Source: Candidatus Phocaeicola excrementigallinarum
GTDB lineage: Bacteria; Bacteroidota; Bacteroidia; Bacteroidales; Bacteroidaceae
Assembly (NCBI GenBank): GCA_019120125.1
Contig: DWVR01000049.1
Span: forward strand, 1-64,000
Direction: 5' to 3'
Length of the DNA stretch: 64,000 nucleotides
In this document: piece by piece, positions 36,959 through 46,766 of the stretch
Position numbering within the stretch: the stretch's first letter is position 1
Layout of the letters: the number at the start of each line of letters is the position of its first letter
The notes under the pieces: model-generated
The model's input: the letters and a program-made list of their open reading frames with translations, nothing else
Databases searched by the model: none
What the model was told of the DNA's origin: nothing
Made by a program: the position numbers and the translations under genes

Positions 36959-38179
36959 TCATTTGTTTTCCAAGTCGCGCTTGCGCTTCAACGCTTCCAG
37001 ATAATAATAATCCGCATAGTTCAGCGGCACGTCAATCTCGCTGTTGTGAGGCACGCTGCCCGTGGAGTGCATCAGCAGGAAACGGCCGTTTTCTCCGACG
37101 GGAGCCGTGTAGGCAGGCGAGGAGAGAGACACCATGATGCTGTCGGCATAATCCCTGTAGACCTGCGGGCTGTCCACCGGACAGGTGCTTATCTCATAGA
37201 GCGCCGAAGCCATTACGGATGCCGATGACGCGTCGCGCGGTTCGTCGGGAATCTTGGGAGCGTCCATGTCCCAGTAGGGCACAAGGTCGGCCGGCATGTT
37301 CTTATGGTTCTTCATGAAGCGGAAAGTCTTGAGGGCCTGGTCCAGATATTTCTGTTCCTTTGTTTCCCGATAGCAGACCGTGTATCCGTAGATGGCCCAG
37401 GCCTGTCCTCTCGACCATGCGGACGAGTCGGCATAACCCTGCGCCGTCTGGCGGTGGCGTACGGTACCGTCACTGATGCTGTAGTCGATCACATGGAAAC
37501 AGCTTCCATCGGGACGGAAATGCTCTTTCAGTGTACGGTCGGCATGAGCCACTGCCACCTTATAGTAAGTGGAGTCGCCCGAGAGCTTGGTCGCCTCGAA
37601 GAGCAGTTCCAGATTCATCATGTTGTCGATGATGACGGGACATTCCCAGCCCCGTTCCGACTGCCAGCTGTTGCCTTTCACGTCCCAGCTCTGGATGACC
37701 TGAGGCTTCTCGTGGAAACGTGTGCAGAGCGACTTGGCCGCCTGGATCATCACGTCCTTATATTCTTCCTTATGGCTCAGGCGGAGACCGTTGCCGTAGC
37801 TGCAGTTGATGATGAAGCCGATGTCATGGTGCCAGGTGAGATTACGGGCCTCATAAAGAGCCTCGGTGTACTTCTGTGCCAGCGGCAACAGCGTGGAATC
37901 GCCGGTCAGTTCATACAGATACCACACGCTGCCGGGGAAGAATCCGCTCCGCCAGTCGGCATAGCCGCAGTAATATACTTCACCCTTGTTGTTCAGAGTA
38001 ACCGGATTGAGGCATTTTCCGCTTGCCTCAATCGTGTCAATCTCCAGTCCGATCTGTGTCCGTGCGTTTTCAACGGCTTTCTGCTGCCAGTCAGCTTTCG
38101 GTCCGGCAGTCTTTTGCGTGCAGGATGCCACGGTCAATAACGCGGCACATCCAGCCAAAATAGATGTTCTCAGTCTCAT
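36959..38179 (-). CDS. GH88 unsaturated glucuronyl hydrolase
   Basis: A 406-aa lipoprotein (lipobox VASC about residue 20) that removes the delta-4,5-unsaturated uronic acid left by polysaccharide lyases. The two GH88 Asp residues are visible in HHDIGFIINCSYG (about 118) and VIIDNMMNLELLFE (about 180). SAWSRGQAWAIYGY is also typical. It follows the lyase gene by three bases, so its product acts directly on that enzyme's oligosaccharides. Confidence 0.92.
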   Translation of the reverse strand: MRLRTSILAGCAALLTVASCTQKTAGPKADWQQKAVENARTQIGLEIDTIEASGKCLNPVTLNNKGEVYYCGYADWRSGFFPGSVWYLYELTGDSTLLPLAQKYTEALYEARNLTWHHDIGFIINCSYGNGLRLSHKEEYKDVMIQAAKSLCTRFHEKPQVIQSWDVKGNSWQSERGWECPVIIDNMMNLELLFEATKLSGDSTYYKVAVAHADRTLKEHFRPDGSCFHVIDYSISDGTVRHRQTAQGYADSSAWSRGQAWAIYGYTVCYRETKEQKYLDQALKTFRFMKNHKNMPADLVPYWDMDAPKIPDEPRDASSASVMASALYEISTCPVDSPQVYRDYADSIMVSLSSPAYTAPVGENGRFLLMHSTGSVPHNSEIDVPLNYADYYYLEALKRKRDLENK

Positions 38180-38182
38180 GTC

Positions 38183-40087
38183 TTATAGTTTCTTGATTGT
38201 GAATGAATAATTTCCTTTTTCTGTCATTTGTCTTGCCTTGAACGACAGACGGTAAATCTGTTTGCCCCACACCTTCGACAGTCTGGGGTCGGTCAGTTCT
38301 TTTGTTTCCACGGACAGGTCGAAACGGCCGGAATCATACGTCAGTTCCGCCTTGACTCCCTGCACGTCTATTCTGACTTTTCCCGGCATCGAGGCGTCCA
38401 CATCTCCCCAAGTCATGAAATTGACGATGTTCGGAGCGACAGCCTCGTCCAGTTCGAACGAGTCCTCCACTTTCACCTGACGGCCCTTCAGCCGATAGGA
38501 GCGGATCCAGCTTCTCACCTTCGCCTCTTCCGGGTATGCGCCGGCTATCTCTGCCTCAAAATGATTCTTTTCCGCTTTTACTCCGGAAGCCTTGTATTGC
38601 TTTCCATACCGTTCAGGAACTCCGTTTATCATCGGAAGATTATGGTAGTTGCCCTGCATGGTCCAGATGGTGTAGCGTTCGCTACTGAAAGTCTGGCGGG
38701 TGTAAGTCCCCACTCCGGCATCAATCATCACAGGAGTCCGGTCTATCCAGAGCGAAAAGGTTCCCACATCATTGTGGTTGTGGCTTTCGTCGTTATATCC
38801 TCCTTTCGCCGCAAGGAAAAGTCCGTCCTTGCCGCTCAGATAGTAGAATTCCGTTTCCGGATACCAGGTGAAAGGCGGTATCTCATGTCCGGGAGTTTCC
38901 TGCTGCAATTCCTTGTCGATGGTGAGAGAAGCCAAAGTACGGTAAATGTCACGTCCGTTGGCAGGCACCTGGCCGGGCTTGCGCATCAGCGCGGCAAAAC
39001 CTTTCAGTTCGTCACTGCCGACCGCCTTACCGAAACGGTAAATCAAGGGAGCGTCACCGTCGCCTTTTGCCGAAGCGTCGGCAAAGTTCACTACCCATCC
39101 GTCGCCCACGTACGAACGGGAGATGTATTCCCCCATGTTCCGTATCATCGGCTCATCGAAGATGCTGACTTTCCCATCGGTGGCATCGTACAGCAGGCTC
39201 AGATAGTCCAATGTCTTTCCCGAAGCGTGTCCCCAGTAAGAAGGCCCTTCCTCGCATCCTCCGTCAGCCTTGATGTAGTTCAGAAACTTGTCGACCGACT
39301 CCATGGTCAGATGCACGGCTTCTGCCAGGCGGTCACGGTTGTCCTCCATCAGCAGGAAGCACATCAATACGTTGCTGTTGCACCAGGGATTCCAGTTGTT
39401 CAGCATACGCCCGTCGTAATTGCGTCCCATCCACCAGAAAGAATCGTTCGTGAGATAGGGATCCATCACACGTGTCTTTATCTCATGGCGCAGCCGGCGT
39501 GAGATTTCAGGGTCTACCTTGTCGAATGAGTCGTGCATGAAATAATACGTCCACGAGAGTAGTCCCCCCATGTCGCCCGATACAAGGTCGATGACCGGAT
39601 AATCATACGAGGGCAGTGAACGATGGGAAGGCTGCACGATGAGATGCGCCGCAAGTGCCCATGAGGTCATCTCGCACGCATGGAACACTCCGTTGATGAG
39701 CGGGTCGGTGAACCGCCTCTTTCCTTCGGCCAGTTCCGCCATCAGCAGGTCCGCGATAGCCCGGTTGTTGGCATCCAGCGGATTCTCCATTACCGTCCGG
39801 TTTCCGCTCCGTTCGAACTCCAGATAGTCGGTGGCCTTCACCACCTGCCACTGGTAGCCGAGCAGCTTCTCGCCGCGCCGGATATACGTTTCCTTGTAGT
39901 TTCCCAAAAGAGAGTCCCATCCCGCACGGTCCGCATAGTCGGGATAGTCCACCCATTGCCGGTCCATGACGAGCACTTCCTTCAGCCGGTCCACGTCAGC
40001 CTGCTTCTGAAGCAGATTGCGCTCCGTATAGCCGAACGCCAGTGTCGTACAGGACAGCAGTCCGATTAACACATACAGTTTTTTCAT
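38183..40087 (-). CDS. Heparinase II/III-type polysaccharide lyase
   Basis: A 634-aa exported lyase. The start at 40085-40087 (MKKLYVLIGLLS) gives a signal peptide; the frame is open to 40180 but that would cross the promoter. An N-terminal alpha/alpha toroid (about 50-360; NWNPWCNSNVLMC, GGCEEGPSYWG) is followed by the heparinase II/III beta domain with SHNHNDVGTFSLWID (about 445). It cuts uronic-acid polysaccharides by beta-elimination. Substrate could be heparin/heparan or another glycuronan. First gene of the operon with GH88, phosphodiesterase and DUF2264. Confidence 0.88.
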   Translation of the reverse strand: MKKLYVLIGLLSCTTLAFGYTERNLLQKQADVDRLKEVLVMDRQWVDYPDYADRAGWDSLLGNYKETYIRRGEKLLGYQWQVVKATDYLEFERSGNRTVMENPLDANNRAIADLLMAELAEGKRRFTDPLINGVFHACEMTSWALAAHLIVQPSHRSLPSYDYPVIDLVSGDMGGLLSWTYYFMHDSFDKVDPEISRRLRHEIKTRVMDPYLTNDSFWWMGRNYDGRMLNNWNPWCNSNVLMCFLLMEDNRDRLAEAVHLTMESVDKFLNYIKADGGCEEGPSYWGHASGKTLDYLSLLYDATDGKVSIFDEPMIRNMGEYISRSYVGDGWVVNFADASAKGDGDAPLIYRFGKAVGSDELKGFAALMRKPGQVPANGRDIYRTLASLTIDKELQQETPGHEIPPFTWYPETEFYYLSGKDGLFLAAKGGYNDESHNHNDVGTFSLWIDRTPVMIDAGVGTYTRQTFSSERYTIWTMQGNYHNLPMINGVPERYGKQYKASGVKAEKNHFEAEIAGAYPEEAKVRSWIRSYRLKGRQVKVEDSFELDEAVAPNIVNFMTWGDVDASMPGKVRIDVQGVKAELTYDSGRFDLSVETKELTDPRLSKVWGKQIYRLSFKARQMTEKGNYSFTIKKL

Positions 40088-40114
40088 GGTATAATGCATT
40101 TTGTTTTCGCAAAG

Positions 40115-40182
40115 CAAATTTGGCGGAATTAATTGAATCCGTTTATTAAAATCGTCTTGAATATATAGAAAATTGTCCAATT
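40115..40182 (-). promoter_or_regulatory. HTCS-type direct-repeat promoter of the lyase operon
   Basis: -7 box (minus strand CAAATTTG, one mismatch) at 40115-40122. From 40145, two half-sites related to AAAATYKTCC lie 21 bp apart (AAAATCGTCT at 40148, AAAATTGTCC at 40169). The repeat starts 23 bp from the -7 box, exactly as at the susC and GH16 promoters. Confidence 0.75.
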
Positions 40183-40256
40183 CCGAGCTTTCTCATTAAA
40201 AATATTGGGACAAGATCCGTCGGGACAGATGTTTTTCCGCTTCTTGGCCACATAAA

Positions 40257-40291
40257 AATCCCCCGAAAAACTTCACGTCTTCCAGGGGATT
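40257..40291 (-). terminator. Terminator after susD
   Basis: On the minus strand AATCCCC (40285-40291) pairs with GGGGATT (40257-40263), followed by a T-rich run toward 40250. It is the second hairpin after the susD-like gene. Confidence 0.6.
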
Positions 40292-40324
40292 AAAAACAGA
40301 TTTTTGAAAACAACAGAACCTTAA

Positions 40325-40373
40325 GAGCCTGTTTGAATCCTCCAATAAACCTGAGCAGGATTTAAACAGGCTC
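40325..40373 (-). other. 16-bp stem-loop after susD
   Basis: GAGCCTGTTTGAATCC (40325-40340) pairs with GGATTTAAACAGGCTC (40358-40373), complete with one G-T pair, loop of 17 bases. It starts 12 bases after the susD-like stop and probably protects or ends the susCD transcript. Confidence 0.7.
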
Positions 40374-40384
40374 CAAGAGGAAAT

Positions 40385-42295
40385 TTAGTATTCCCAACCA
40401 GGGGTAGGAGTCATGTCAGGATTCAGTTCAATCTCGCTCTTCGGCACAGGCCATGTGTACCATTGGTCACCTATCCATTGATAGGTGGTTCTGCCTGTGT
40501 TTTCAGTACCTCCCCACGCATGTTGTGCACATACCTGGTCGAACTTGGTTTCCTTCAATGTACGCCAGCGCATCTCATCGAAGAAGTTGATGCCTTCGTT
40601 TACGAACTCGCGACGGCGTTCGTCACGCACGTAGTTGCGGGCAGATGTCTGGTCATTGAACTTGGAAGCCGGAGTCTGTATGCCTACACGGTCGCGCACT
40701 TGTTTTACCTTGTCCATCGCTCCGCTCAGGTCGCCTGTCTCCACCAGTGCTTCTGCCCACATCAGCAACACATCGGCATAGCGGATAATCGGCTCGTCCA
40801 CCGGATTCTGCTCACGGCGCATGTATTCCAGTCCCTCACCGATAAACTTGCGATGGATGTACTTGAACTCATTCTGTGCGTTGCATGAACCGGATGTATA
40901 GTAGTCGTCCGGCAGATTCGGATTTTCGTTGGGTTCCGCGTCCACCTGGTCGGCATACGGCTTTCCGGTCACGGGCCAGCGGTAGGTGTACCAGGCCTCT
41001 TCCGTAGAATTACTGTTCACTCCAAGGAAATTGGAGTAGGGAGTCACCACATTGTAGGCAAGGCGCGGGTCGCGGTTGGCGTATGCCTTCTTCAGACGGG
41101 CCTCATTGCCTTCCGGCAGATAGATGGCACGAATGTCTTCCGGCATTGCGTTCAGTTCCTCGTCAATCTTGGACGTAATTGTCGGATGGATTTCCATGCC
41201 ATTCACGTACTTGTCACGGATGAAGAACACCTTGCGGTAGCGTGTATGCCCTTCCGAAGACTCGCGCTGAGTCACGTATTCCCAGTCGTCCAGATAATCT
41301 TCCCAGGCAAAGTCCTTTACAGTTCCGTCCGGGTTGATTTCCTCATAAAGGTTCACCAATGCGGGGGTTACCTGCAAGTCGGTCCAGCAGCCGCGGCTGT
41401 CCTGTGCACCCTGCGTGAAGGCCGCGCAATATTTCTGGATAGCAGTACCGTATCCTGAAGGATCTTCAATGTATTGCAGACTGAGAATCATCTCCTCGCA
41501 ACGTTCGTTCTCTTCCTTGAAAAGCTGCTTGTAGTCGCCGAACAGACCATAACCGCATTTGCCTACCTGCTCGAAGTCCTGAGCGGCTTTTTCGTAATCT
41601 TTCATCAGCAGATAAGCCTCTCCGCGCAACGCGTAGGCCGCGCCCTTGCTCACACGTCCTTCTCCGTTAATCTGGTTGTCCGGCAGGTTAGACTCATTGA
41701 TTGCGTCGGTCAAGTCCTGGACAACCTGTGCCCACACTTCCGATTCCGGACTCTGGGGCTTGTTGCACTCATCCGGATTGTCCACAGGTTCCGTATAAAG
41801 AGGTACTCCCAGTCCGTTGTTACCGTAAAGAAGGTTCAGACGGGTATAAAAGAATGCGCGCAACACCTTACATTCAGCCACCAGACGGGCTTTCTTGGCA
41901 TCGTCTATCGGTGCTCCCGGTATGCCGGCAATAGCCGCATTGGCACGGTGCACTCCATCATACAGCCACTGCCAGATTTTCAGGAAAACCGTATTGCTGG
42001 GATTCACGGAACGTGTGAAAAGGTCCAGCATGCCATATTCTCCCTGTCCTGTCATACCGTAGGCATCAAAACCGTAATATCCGATAGCGACATCCACACC
42101 GACGACCTTGTTTCCCGGAAAAGGATTCTTCAACGAATAGTACACGCCGATGACACCTTGATCGACACTGCTTTCCGTTGTCCACATGGTGGAACTTGAC
42201 AGTTTGTCATTCGGAGCCGTATCCAGAATATCCGTACATGATGTCGCCGCACCGAACACAGCTGCCATAGCCATTAAATTGAATATCTTTTTCAT
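40385..42295 (-). CDS. SusD/RagB family glycan-binding lipoprotein
   Basis: A 636-aa surface lipoprotein (lipobox AATSC about residue 20, then TDILDTAPNDKLSS). The TPR-rich body and the C-terminal RDERRREFVNEGINFFDEMRWRTL are diagnostic of RagB/SusD. It sits as a lid on the SusC partner and binds the oligosaccharide for import. It lies 16 bp after susC and completes the SusCD pair. Confidence 0.95.
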   Translation of the reverse strand: MKKIFNLMAMAAVFGAATSCTDILDTAPNDKLSSSTMWTTESSVDQGVIGVYYSLKNPFPGNKVVGVDVAIGYYGFDAYGMTGQGEYGMLDLFTRSVNPSNTVFLKIWQWLYDGVHRANAAIAGIPGAPIDDAKKARLVAECKVLRAFFYTRLNLLYGNNGLGVPLYTEPVDNPDECNKPQSPESEVWAQVVQDLTDAINESNLPDNQINGEGRVSKGAAYALRGEAYLLMKDYEKAAQDFEQVGKCGYGLFGDYKQLFKEENERCEEMILSLQYIEDPSGYGTAIQKYCAAFTQGAQDSRGCWTDLQVTPALVNLYEEINPDGTVKDFAWEDYLDDWEYVTQRESSEGHTRYRKVFFIRDKYVNGMEIHPTITSKIDEELNAMPEDIRAIYLPEGNEARLKKAYANRDPRLAYNVVTPYSNFLGVNSNSTEEAWYTYRWPVTGKPYADQVDAEPNENPNLPDDYYTSGSCNAQNEFKYIHRKFIGEGLEYMRREQNPVDEPIIRYADVLLMWAEALVETGDLSGAMDKVKQVRDRVGIQTPASKFNDQTSARNYVRDERRREFVNEGINFFDEMRWRTLKETKFDQVCAQHAWGGTENTGRTTYQWIGDQWYTWPVPKSEIELNPDMTPTPGWEY

Positions 42296-42311
42296 ATCTG
42301 TTGTCGTTTAA

Positions 42312-45300
42312 TTAAAAGGTTACTGAAATACCGCCCGAGAACATACGCGGCAGCGGATAAACAATCAGTGAGCTTCCAAGTTCAGGATCCACTCCTTCAA
42401 AACCCTTGTGCTTGATGGTCAGCAGGTTTTCACCTGTGAAGAAAATGCGCAGATTGCTGATGTGAGCTGACTTCAGCCATTTCTGGGGCAGTGTGTAGCC
42501 GATCTGGAGCGACTGCAGTTTCACGTATGAGGTGTTCTGCAGATACCAGGTGCTGCTGGGGGCCGTACCGCCGGAAGTCAGCAGACGGGGATATTTCCCG
42601 TTGATACGGGCATCGGGGTCGGAAGCCGGATCGTATGACGAACCGATTATGTTTCCTTCCGCATCGGTGATGACTCCTTCATAAGCCGCTTCTGCATCGT
42701 AGAAATAATATTTGTCCCATGCGTCGCTGGGCAGACCGTCGAACTGGGTCGTGAGAACGGATTCATTCACGCCTCTTCCCTTGACGTAATGGTAGCTTCC
42801 GAAACGTCCGGACCAGGTCATGCTGAGGTCGATGCCTTTCCATTCCGCATAGAGGTTCAGACCGAAAGTGACTTTCGGAGTGGCACTCTTTCCGGTAAAC
42901 TCACGGTCATCATCGTTGCCGTATTTTCCGTCACCGTTCACATCGTCCATAATCAGGTCACCATACCACAGGTTGGAACCTTCCGGACCGATGGTCTTCA
43001 GGTTGTTGTTGAAAGTATAGCCTGCTGCCATCATGGCTGCCACCCAGTCGAGGTCAGCTTTCGTGCGTATCATACCGTCTTTAGGACCTCCTTTAGGATT
43101 CACGCTTCCGTCGGCCAGATAGTATGAACCGTCACCGCTATACGGACGGCGGAGGAACCATTCGTCAATCATGTGACCTTCCACACGGCGGGTATCAGTG
43201 CCTGTGCTCACGTCAGCCAGATTGGTATAACGCCAGGTAGGATTACCCCAGATGTCCAATGTGTTGGGGTCTTGCTCATAAATCAGTCCGCCTTGGAAAT
43301 CCGTCACCTCATTCTTGTTGAATCCCATATTGAGGCTGACTCCGTAGCTGAAATCCTTGATCCGGTCGTTCCATCCGAGTGTGAACTCGAAACCTCTGTT
43401 GCGTACGCTCGCCGTATTCGACATGGGAGCAGTGATGGTTCCCATTGTCTTGTAGATGACAGAGTTGGTCAGGATGTCGGAGGTATTGCGCACATAGAAG
43501 TCAAGTTCCGCCGTCAACCGGTTGTTCAGGAAGCCCGCGTCAAGACCGATGTTGTAAGAGGTCACCTTTTCCCAGGAAAGTCCCAGGTTCTGGATGGACG
43601 ACTGGATCAGACCGTTCTGTACGGACTCATTGAACACGTGGTTCACTTTCTTGTAGAGTGCCTGCCAGTCGTAGTTGCCGCTCACCGTATTACCCAGAGA
43701 ACCGTAGGAAGCACGGAGCTTCAGGTTGCTGACCGCATTTCTGAGGGGCTCGAAGAAAGACTCCTCACTGATGCGCCATGCGGCAGACCCTGAGGGAAAG
43801 AAGCCGCGGCGATGGTCGGGAGCGAATTTGGACGAAGCGTCTGAACGGAAACTGAACTCAAACAGATACCGGTTGTCGTATGCGTAGTTCACACGGCCAA
43901 GATAAGAGATACGTGCGTTGACTGATTTAGCGTCTCCGTCGATAGAGCTCATTTCGGCTGCAGAAGTGATGTCGGTGATACCCCAGTCAATCAGTCCTTG
44001 TTTCTGGGCCTTGAAGCCGGTGGTCTCCGCACGGTATTGCTCATAACCGAACACACCTGCCACATCGTGTTTGCCGAACGTATGGTTGTAGCGCAGCAAC
44101 AGGTCGGCAGTGTAGCTGGTCGACTCGTAATAGTAACGGTAAGTGGTGGCCTGGTCGAGTGTGCCGCCGTCTTCTTTCGGTATGTCGAAGCTCTGGCGGA
44201 AACTGTAGCGCGGAAGATAGCGCGAATAGTGCTCGTCATAGCGGTTATACTGGCTCCAGTTGAACTTGGCTTCCGCCACCAGTCCTTCCAGAGGAAGTTC
44301 CACATTGGCATACCAGGTGGTATTGATACGGGTGTACGTGTTCTGTCCGCCCTGTGAGGCCACATCTCTCAGGATATTGGTGTTGTTGGCCACATCCGGA
44401 TTCTCGTTCGCTCCGTATTTTCCGTCATACATCGGGGTCACGCCCGGCCATGCCTGTTGCAGGTAGGTCATGGAAGTGTTGCCCGGTTCCTTGAACTCTT
44501 TCGTGCCGTAAGTCTGCGTACCGATGGTAATGATGTCCGCAATCTTGGTTTCTATGTTGGCACGGATGTTGAAACGTTCCATGGCCGTGTTGTCCAGCGT
44601 ACCGGGGTTGTTCTGGTAACCCACAGAAAGCAGATAAGTGGTGTTCTGGCTGCCGCCCGACACGCTCACTCCGTAACGCTGGTAGAAAGACGGCTGGAAG
44701 ATATATTGCGCCCAGTCGGTATTCGGATAGGCCAGCCAGTTGGGAATCTGCTGTCCGGTAACCGGATTGGTGTAGATGCCGTTCGGGTCGGCGTCGGCCG
44801 CGCGCCATTCGTCGATACTTTCATAACTGAAGTCAGGTGTGTTCGAGTTGGGCACCGCATTCTTCTTGGCGATGTTGTGCAGTTCCATGAAATCGGCCGT
44901 GCTTGACAGGAACGACATGTCCGTCACCGGCTTTTCGGATGCGAACATGGCATTCAGTGTCACTCTCGGCTTTTCGTTGGCCTTACCTTTTTTGGTCGTG
45001 ATCAGGATGACACCGTTGGCGGCACGCGCACCGTAGATGGCGGCTGAGCTGGCATCCTTCAACACGGAGATGCTCTCGATATCGTCCGAGTTCAGCGGAC
45101 CCATATCAGCTTCAACCCCGTCCACCAGAATCAGCGGACTGCTGTTGTTGAATGAGCCTTGTCCACGTACCTGGATATTGATGTTCTCGTTGCCCGGAGC
45201 ACCGCTTCCTTGAGTGACACGCACACCGGGTGCAGCGCCGGCCAAAGCCTGTCCTACGTTCATCACCGGACGGTTGGCAATCTTTTCGGCATCGATAGAG

Positions 45301-45677
45301 GCTACGGAACCGGTCAGGTTCACTTTCTTCTGTACACCGTAACCTACCACAACCACCTCGTCCAGAATTTCCGTATCTTCCTGCAAGGTGGTGACAAGTC
45401 CCTCCTTGGCTTTCACTTCCACCTTTTTATATCCCATATAGGTAATTTCCAATGTGGTGCCCGGCGTGGTTTTCACCGTATAATTGCCGTCAAGGTCCGT
45501 AATACTTCCGTTTGTGGTCCCTTTCACCACTACATTCGCTCCGATAATCGGCTCACCCTGCATGTCTACCACTCTACCGGAGATGGAAGCAGCCTGTTGC
45601 GCAAGCAACAAAGAAGGTATGCAGAATGCAAATAAAAATAAGATGCTGAGATGCATTCGGATTCTCATCTTCTTCAT
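42312..45677 (-). CDS. SusC/RagA TonB-dependent glycan transporter
   Basis: A 1121-aa outer-membrane transporter. Signal peptide, a carboxypeptidase-regulatory-like domain (SGRVVDMQGEPIIGANV, about 33-110), a TonB-box region EVVVVGYGVQKKVNLTGS, the plug domain (IQVRGQGSFNNSSPLILVDG) and a 22-strand barrel ending in ISVTF with terminal aromatic Phe. It imports glycan fragments with the SusD partner. It has a 230-bp upstream region with the promoter and direct repeat at 45881-45950. Confidence 0.96.
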   Translation of the reverse strand: MKKMRIRMHLSILFLFAFCIPSLLLAQQAASISGRVVDMQGEPIIGANVVVKGTTNGSITDLDGNYTVKTTPGTTLEITYMGYKKVEVKAKEGLVTTLQEDTEILDEVVVVGYGVQKKVNLTGSVASIDAEKIANRPVMNVGQALAGAAPGVRVTQGSGAPGNENINIQVRGQGSFNNSSPLILVDGVEADMGPLNSDDIESISVLKDASSAAIYGARAANGVILITTKKGKANEKPRVTLNAMFASEKPVTDMSFLSSTADFMELHNIAKKNAVPNSNTPDFSYESIDEWRAADADPNGIYTNPVTGQQIPNWLAYPNTDWAQYIFQPSFYQRYGVSVSGGSQNTTYLLSVGYQNNPGTLDNTAMERFNIRANIETKIADIITIGTQTYGTKEFKEPGNTSMTYLQQAWPGVTPMYDGKYGANENPDVANNTNILRDVASQGGQNTYTRINTTWYANVELPLEGLVAEAKFNWSQYNRYDEHYSRYLPRYSFRQSFDIPKEDGGTLDQATTYRYYYESTSYTADLLLRYNHTFGKHDVAGVFGYEQYRAETTGFKAQKQGLIDWGITDITSAAEMSSIDGDAKSVNARISYLGRVNYAYDNRYLFEFSFRSDASSKFAPDHRRGFFPSGSAAWRISEESFFEPLRNAVSNLKLRASYGSLGNTVSGNYDWQALYKKVNHVFNESVQNGLIQSSIQNLGLSWEKVTSYNIGLDAGFLNNRLTAELDFYVRNTSDILTNSVIYKTMGTITAPMSNTASVRNRGFEFTLGWNDRIKDFSYGVSLNMGFNKNEVTDFQGGLIYEQDPNTLDIWGNPTWRYTNLADVSTGTDTRRVEGHMIDEWFLRRPYSGDGSYYLADGSVNPKGGPKDGMIRTKADLDWVAAMMAAGYTFNNNLKTIGPEGSNLWYGDLIMDDVNGDGKYGNDDDREFTGKSATPKVTFGLNLYAEWKGIDLSMTWSGRFGSYHYVKGRGVNESVLTTQFDGLPSDAWDKYYFYDAEAAYEGVITDAEGNIIGSSYDPASDPDARINGKYPRLLTSGGTAPSSTWYLQNTSYVKLQSLQIGYTLPQKWLKSAHISNLRIFFTGENLLTIKHKGFEGVDPELGSSLIVYPLPRMFSGGISVTF

Positions 45678-45880
45678 ACAAGTTGTTTTTACATAGTTTG
45701 TAATCTTTTTAAATTAAGTCGGTCATCCTTTCCGGACAACAGGTTCGTAAGGATGTTCCTGTGGAGAACATAATCATGAAAAGCGGAGGGAGTTCCCCGG
45801 ATTCTCATTTGGGGAAAACTGCGGTGTCTTGTAGTCTTCATTTTTTGTAAGGATTTTAAAGGTTCGTTTTTTAAACACCA

Positions 45881-45950
45881 CAAAAATATTTCAATATACA
45901 CGGTTGTTCTGGCAATTTTATCCGAACAATCTGGCAAAATTGTCCAAATC
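45881..45950 (-). promoter_or_regulatory. susC promoter with HTCS-type direct repeat
   Basis: -7 box TATTTTTG (minus strand) at 45881-45888. Upstream, two half-sites 22 bp apart start at 45911 (GGCAATTTTATCC) and 45933 (GGCAAAATTGTCC), 23 bp from the -7 box. Position next to the core promoter fits an activator contacting RNA polymerase. Confidence 0.8.
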
Positions 45951-46294
45951 CGTTTTTCCGGCTGGCAGAAGGGGGAGGTCTTATGTGTTCGGGACTGAAC
46001 ATAGAAGTGCGGACACTTGCTTCAGCAAGAAAGTATCCGCACCCAAACCGCTTCTCCGTGCTTCCGCATCCCCGCGTTCAACGGGAAATGCCAATTGTCA
46101 TTTTATACACACTAATATTACTTCAACTTTCTTTTTGTTCAAAATTAACCCATACCGATGACAGACACTTGCGAAAATTTTCTTCATCTGTACGGAATCC
46201 TTAACGAATGCTAACGGTATACCCCCTTCAGAAGTACCTGCAGAAGGGGTAGGCAACGGACTTTTCGTAGAAAAAAACAGAATTTTCCCTCGAA

Positions 46295-46376
46295 AAACAT
46301 CCCGGGATTTCAAGGAAAACATCGAAACATTCTTGAACAAACGCCGAAACGTTCCAGGCGAAACGCTTCGGCGTTT
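46295..46376. repeat. Four-unit palindrome array D
   Basis: Units at 46295-46310, 46317-46332, 46339-46354 and 46361-46376, all at exactly 22-bp spacing. The last (AAACGCTTCGGCGTTT) is near perfect; the first two are diverged (AAACATCCCGGGATTT, AAACATCGAAACATTC). This is the most decayed of the four arrays, but the period is intact. Confidence 0.8.
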
Positions 46377-46561
46377 GATTCCGGAGAGAAAAACACCCTG
46401 ATTCTCTTCCAGACGGACCGTTTCTCAGAATATTTCCGCCATGGCATATAGACAAAACAGCAGACAGAATCATGACATAATAAAACATTTACCCTGCATA
46501 CCCCGCCATCCGAAGCCATACTTCACATATATCCTGCCAAAATGAATTCCGGCAAAAGCGC

Positions 46562-46615
46562 GAGAATCCATCATTCCCGACAAGCCTTTCCCGAAGCCGG
46601 AAATGATGGATTCTC
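46562..46615. other. 14-bp perfect inverted repeat
   Basis: GAGAATCCATCATT (46562-46575) pairs exactly with AATGATGGATTCTC (46602-46615). An 8-bp hairpin GATTGTCA/TGACAATC follows at 46625-46643. They lie beyond the operon terminator, with unknown role. Confidence 0.6.
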
Positions 46616-46667
46616 ATGCATCGGGATTGTCATTTTGACAATCAGACAACTCCTGACATCCTTGCAT

Positions 46668-46718
46668 AAAAAAACAGATTCATGGGAGTCGCCGTCCGGC
46701 AAGCTCCACATGAATCTG
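46668..46718 (-). terminator. Terminator of GH16-GH89-GH95 operon
   Basis: Stem 46675-46688 with 46704-46718 (14 pairs, one bulge); on the minus strand it is followed by seven Ts (46668-46674). It lies 48 bp after the GH95-like stop. Confidence 0.85.
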
Positions 46719-46766
46719 CACACTAAATTTAAATCAGTAATTATATATATAGTAGATGCCCTTCCT

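Larger units (their letters stand above)
45678..46766. other. 1.09-kb non-coding region upstream of susC
   Basis: No convincing gene on either strand. It holds the susC promoter with direct repeats (45881-45950), palindrome array D (46295-46376), hairpins at 46220-46251, 46562-46615 and 46625-46643, and the terminator of the GH16-GH89-GH95 operon (46668-46718). Confidence 0.7.

Noticed and set aside
45904..46519. Small open frames in the region upstream of susC
   Set aside because: They overlap one another on both strands, lack family resemblance and promoters, and cross the palindrome array.
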